A stretch of 32,276 nucleotides of DNA from an uncultured Clostridia bacterium (GTDB lineage Bacteria; Bacillota; Clostridia; Christensenellales; Borkfalkiaceae). Location: positions 1 to 32,276 of the forward strand of contig CANQHG010000019.1 of assembly GCA_947623655.1 (NCBI GenBank), in the 5' to 3' direction. Both the position numbers and the translations under genes were made by a program. Position 1 is the first letter of the stretch, and every line of letters begins with the position of its first letter. The notes below the pieces were generated by a model. It was not told the origin of the DNA. It worked only from the letters and a program-made list of their open reading frames with translations, and searched no databases. Shown piece after piece: positions 29,975-32,276 of the stretch.

Positions 29975-31776
29975 AAATTTTCAAAATAGGTTTTTACGCG
30001 CTTTGCGAGTTCTCTGCCGATCCCCTCCGCCTCGCACAGCTCCTCTTCGCTCGCATGCATGATCTTGTCGATCGTGCCGAATTTGCGCATGAGCGCCAGC
30101 CGTTTCTGCTTGCCCACGCCGTCGATCTCCTCGAGAACGGACTCCAGATTGCGTTTGGAGTGAATAGAACGGAAATAGGTGATCGCGAAGCGGTGCGCCT
30201 CGTCGCGGATACGCTGTAACATTCTGAGGGCATAGTCCCGCCTGTCGATCCTGACGCTCTCCTCGCTCGTTAAAGTAAATACTTCCTCTTCCTGCTTGGC
30301 GAGGGCAACGAGGTCGATGTCCGTAACGTTCATCTCTTCGAAGATCTGCCGAACCGCCGAGAGCTGTCCTTTGCCGCCGTCGATGACGATGAGACGGGGA
30401 CGGGGAAACTTCTCTTCCTCGTCGGTGCCGAGCTTGGAGAGCCGCCGCCGCAAGACTTCCTGCAACGAGGCGAAGTCGTTGGCGCCCTCCACCGTCTTGA
30501 TGCGAAAACGGCGGTATTCATACCTGTCCGCCTCGCCGTCTGTGAATACGACCATGCTCCCAACCTTGTCCACGCCCGAAATATTGGAAATATCGTAACA
30601 TTCCATGCGCTTCGGATAGCGGGAAAGATGTAAAATTTCCTGAAGACGTTCGCACGCCTTCACAGTCATGTCGTCCTTGTGTGCGATTGCGGAGACCGAT
30701 TTGTCGAGATAATCCTTGGCATTCGCCGCCGCCATATCGCAGAGCTCTTTTTTGACGCCCAATCTGGGATAGACGATCTCTACGTTTCTCCCCGCCCTCT
30801 CTTTTAAAAATGCGGAGAGCACTTCCCCGTCCACGGGCTCGCTCAGAATGATCTCATGCGGGGTCTCGTGCGCGGTGTAGTATTGCGTGATAAAACTCGT
30901 GAGCGCCTCGCCGCTCTCTCCCGCTCCCGCGTCCGCATGGAACGTGCGGCTGCCCTGCATCACGCCCTTCCTTGTGACGAGAAGGGAGACCGCCGTATAC
31001 AGCCCATTGGTCGCAAGCGCCCAGACGTCTGCGTCGACGTCTTTCGGCATCGATGTGATACGTCTCTTTTTGAGGGCGGCGAGCATGGAGATCTTATTGC
31101 GGTAGTCAAGGGCGAGCTCGAACTGCTCTTCCTCCGCAAAGCGTGCCATTTTCTCCCGCAAAAGCTCTTCCGCCTCCTCATAGTTGCCGGAGAGAAAGGA
31201 AAGTACTTTTTCAACCCGCTGCGCATACTCTTCCTTTGTGCAAAGGGCGGCGCACGGAGCGAGGCAACGGTGCAGATGATAGTCGAGGCAGGGCTTTGCG
31301 GGTTTTTCCTTGATCGTGACGGCGCAGGTGCGGATATTATAGACCTTTGCGGCGATATCTAAAATCTCTTTGCAATTTACGCCGCCCATAAAGGGGCCGA
31401 AATAGCGGCCGTCCTTTTTGACGCGGCGTGTGACGGAGATACGGGGAAATTCTTCCCGCGTGTGCACTTTGATATAGGGATAGGTCTTGTCGTCCTTTAA
31501 GAGAATATTGTATTTCGGCTTGTATTTTTTGATGAGATTATTCTCAAGCGCAAGGGCGTCGACCTCCGTCGGCGCGACAATATAGTAGAAATCGGCGATA
31601 CAATCGACCATCGCCTGCACTTTGGGCGTCTTTTCGGTGGAATGAAAGTACTGCCGCACGCGATTTTTCAGCACCCGCGCCTTGCCGACGTAAATGACCG
31701 TCTGATCTTTGTCGAGCATGACGTATACGCCGGGGGTCTCGGGCAGAAGTTTGAGTTTTTCGCGTATAACGTCCAT
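29971..31776 (-). CDS. uvrC: UvrC, nucleotide excision repair endonuclease
   Basis: A 601-aa excinuclease subunit making both incisions around a lesion with UvrAB. It has the N-terminal GIY-YIG domain (TPGVYVMLDKDQTVIYVGKA, then LKNRVRQYF), a Cys-rich insert (CLDYHLHRCLAPC), a UVR motif (FAEEEQFELALDYRNKI), the RNase H-like domain (MECYDISNISG, VIDGGKGQL) and C-terminal helix-hairpin-helix (EIDGVGKQKRLALM). The start is set at ATG 31776: an upstream ATG at 31824 would place the promoter inside the gene, and GIY-YIG starts normally from here. There is no Shine-Dalgarno; the mRNA is predicted leaderless. It is the first gene of a five-gene operon. Confidence 0.96.
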   Translation of the reverse strand: MDVIREKLKLLPETPGVYVMLDKDQTVIYVGKARVLKNRVRQYFHSTEKTPKVQAMVDCIADFYYIVAPTEVDALALENNLIKKYKPKYNILLKDDKTYPYIKVHTREEFPRISVTRRVKKDGRYFGPFMGGVNCKEILDIAAKVYNIRTCAVTIKEKPAKPCLDYHLHRCLAPCAALCTKEEYAQRVEKVLSFLSGNYEEAEELLREKMARFAEEEQFELALDYRNKISMLAALKKRRITSMPKDVDADVWALATNGLYTAVSLLVTRKGVMQGSRTFHADAGAGESGEALTSFITQYYTAHETPHEIILSEPVDGEVLSAFLKERAGRNVEIVYPRLGVKKELCDMAAANAKDYLDKSVSAIAHKDDMTVKACERLQEILHLSRYPKRMECYDISNISGVDKVGSMVVFTDGEADRYEYRRFRIKTVEGANDFASLQEVLRRRLSKLGTDEEEKFPRPRLIVIDGGKGQLSAVRQIFEEMNVTDIDLVALAKQEEEVFTLTSEESVRIDRRDYALRMLQRIRDEAHRFAITYFRSIHSKRNLESVLEEIDGVGKQKRLALMRKFGTIDKIMHASEEELCEAEGIGRELAKRVKTYFENL

Positions 31777-31782
31777 AATATT

Positions 31783-31811
31783 ATTATACACGTCTTTGCA
31801 CGACTTTTCAA
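31783..31811 (-). promoter_or_regulatory. Promoter of the uvrC operon (leaderless geometry)
   Basis: On the minus strand: -35 TTGAAA (31806-31811), 17-bp spacer, perfect -10 TATAAT (31783-31788), then 6 nt to the ATG. Confidence 0.85.
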
Positions 31812-31828
31812 GGATTTCGGGCAAGATT

Positions 31829-31857
31829 TTTAAAGAGAAAGCCTGCGGCGCACGCCG
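31829..31857 (-). terminator. Weak terminator after the ArsR gene
   Basis: On the minus strand CGGCG-TG-CGCCG directly follows the ArsR stop, then a T-rich tract TTTCTCTTTAAAAAT. The stem is short. Its 16-bp core (31841-31856) recurs at 22907-22922. Confidence 0.45.
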
Positions 31858-32196
31858 TCAGTCCCCCAAAAACTCCACTCCCTTTAAAAGAACGTCGTTG
31901 ACGATCTCCCCCGCTGCCATGTAAAAGATGATCTTTCCGTGCCTCTCGCTCTTCACGAGCCCCGCGTCCTTTAAAAAGCGCAGCTGGTGAGAGACGGTCG
32001 TCTGGTTGAGCCCGAGGACGCGGGAAATATCGGTAACGCACATTTCCGAAATGGCGAGCGCGGACAAGATCCTGAGGCGTGTGCCGTCCGAAAAAATAGA
32101 AAAAAAGCGTACGAGGGAAGAGAGGATCTCCCCATCGGGTACATAATCCTCCACAAGATCCTTCGTGCGCCGATCGAGCAACAATGTTTCCGCCAT
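31858..32196 (-). CDS. ArsR/SmtB family transcriptional regulator
   Basis: A 112-aa winged-helix repressor. The core is FSDGTRLRILSALAISEMCV (about 35-54), the recognition helix is LNQTTVSHQLRFLKDAGLVK, and the wing is SERHGKIIFYMA. The metal-site position of ArsR/SmtB (ELCVCDL) reads EMCVTDI, so one of the two Cys is absent and metal sensing by that site is unlikely; the inducer is unknown. A strong AGGAGG lies 7 nt before ATG 32196. No transporter is adjacent in the window; upstream genes lie beyond its end. Confidence 0.92.
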   Translation of the reverse strand: MAETLLLDRRTKDLVEDYVPDGEILSSLVRFFSIFSDGTRLRILSALAISEMCVTDISRVLGLNQTTVSHQLRFLKDAGLVKSERHGKIIFYMAAGEIVNDVLLKGVEFLGD

Positions 32197-32210
32197 AAAA
32201 ATACCTCCTG

Positions 32211-32273
32211 ATACAATGTATTTGACCTAAAAAGAATATCGGTAGATACTCTTTTCAAAGTTCCAAGACCTAA
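32211..32273 (-). promoter_or_regulatory. Possible operator sites upstream of the ArsR gene
   Basis: A perfect palindrome ATACA-A-TGTAT lies at 32211-32221, just upstream of the ribosome site. GACCTAA occurs at 32224-32230 and 32267-32273, 43 bp apart. No clear -35/-10 pair was found, so the promoter is unplaced. Confidence 0.4.
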
Positions 32274-32276
32274 GCT

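Noticed and set aside
31777..31824. Upstream ATG extending UvrC by 16 residues
   Set aside because: The extension has no ribosome site, overlaps a near-perfect promoter and is not part of the GIY-YIG domain.
32221..32228. AGGTCAAA on the minus strand, like a CtsR operator half
   Set aside because: CtsR sites are tandem heptads with a 3-bp spacer. The second heptad is missing here, and the gene is an ArsR regulator.

Overview
The window reads as chromosomal core sequence of a spore-forming member of the Clostridia (Firmicutes). The support is a CotF-type coat gene pair, a PdaB/YlxY-like deacetylase next to an M16 protease, HPr kinase, ClpC with McsA/McsB, MutS2 and consensus SigA promoters with Shine-Dalgarno (SD) sites. 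Codon third positions look GC-rich. No tRNA, rRNA, phage or insertion sequence was recognised. A Christensenellales-like gut lineage would fit, but that is inference. Most genes lie on the minus strand.

Layout. 1-3.9 kb: the tail of a DUF4417 gene, a minus-strand block (DUF3343, nth, coat pair, small ORF), a divergent cysteine desulfurase and two small unknown genes. 3.9-8.1 kb: an S41 protease with a PucR-like regulator, divergent from a large unknown membrane protein. 8.2-11.3 kb: aspS and a compact RecD/Dda-like helicase. 11.4-18.8 kb: one long minus-strand run, XRE-membrane regulator, membrane protein, DUF1653, mcsA, mcsB, clpC, lipoprotein. 19-22.9 kb: cysK, acpP, then deacetylase, M16 protease and a hypoxanthine-DNA glycosylase-like gene. 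22.9-23.76 kb: about 850 bp without a convincing gene, filled by three kinds of palindromic repeat. 23.76-31.8 kb: a tightly overlapping operon uvrC, HAD phosphatase, hprK, U32 protein, mutS2. 31.86-32.2 kb: an ArsR regulator.

The most notable points are these. (1) Four genes (nth, the RecD-like helicase, the XRE regulator, uvrC) have a -35/17 bp/-10 promoter whose -10 ends exactly 6 nt before the ATG, with no SD, so their mRNAs should be leaderless; three of the four are DNA-repair or DNA-processing genes. (2) A 191-bp tandem repeat carries conserved hairpins and ends in a rewritten but perfectly paired hairpin. (3) The slot where ctsR usually precedes mcsA-mcsB-clpC holds DUF1653, behind a membrane-anchored XRE regulator. 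(4) A small RNA candidate with its own promoter lies between cysK and that regulator. (5) The coat-pair SD is buried in a terminator-like hairpin.
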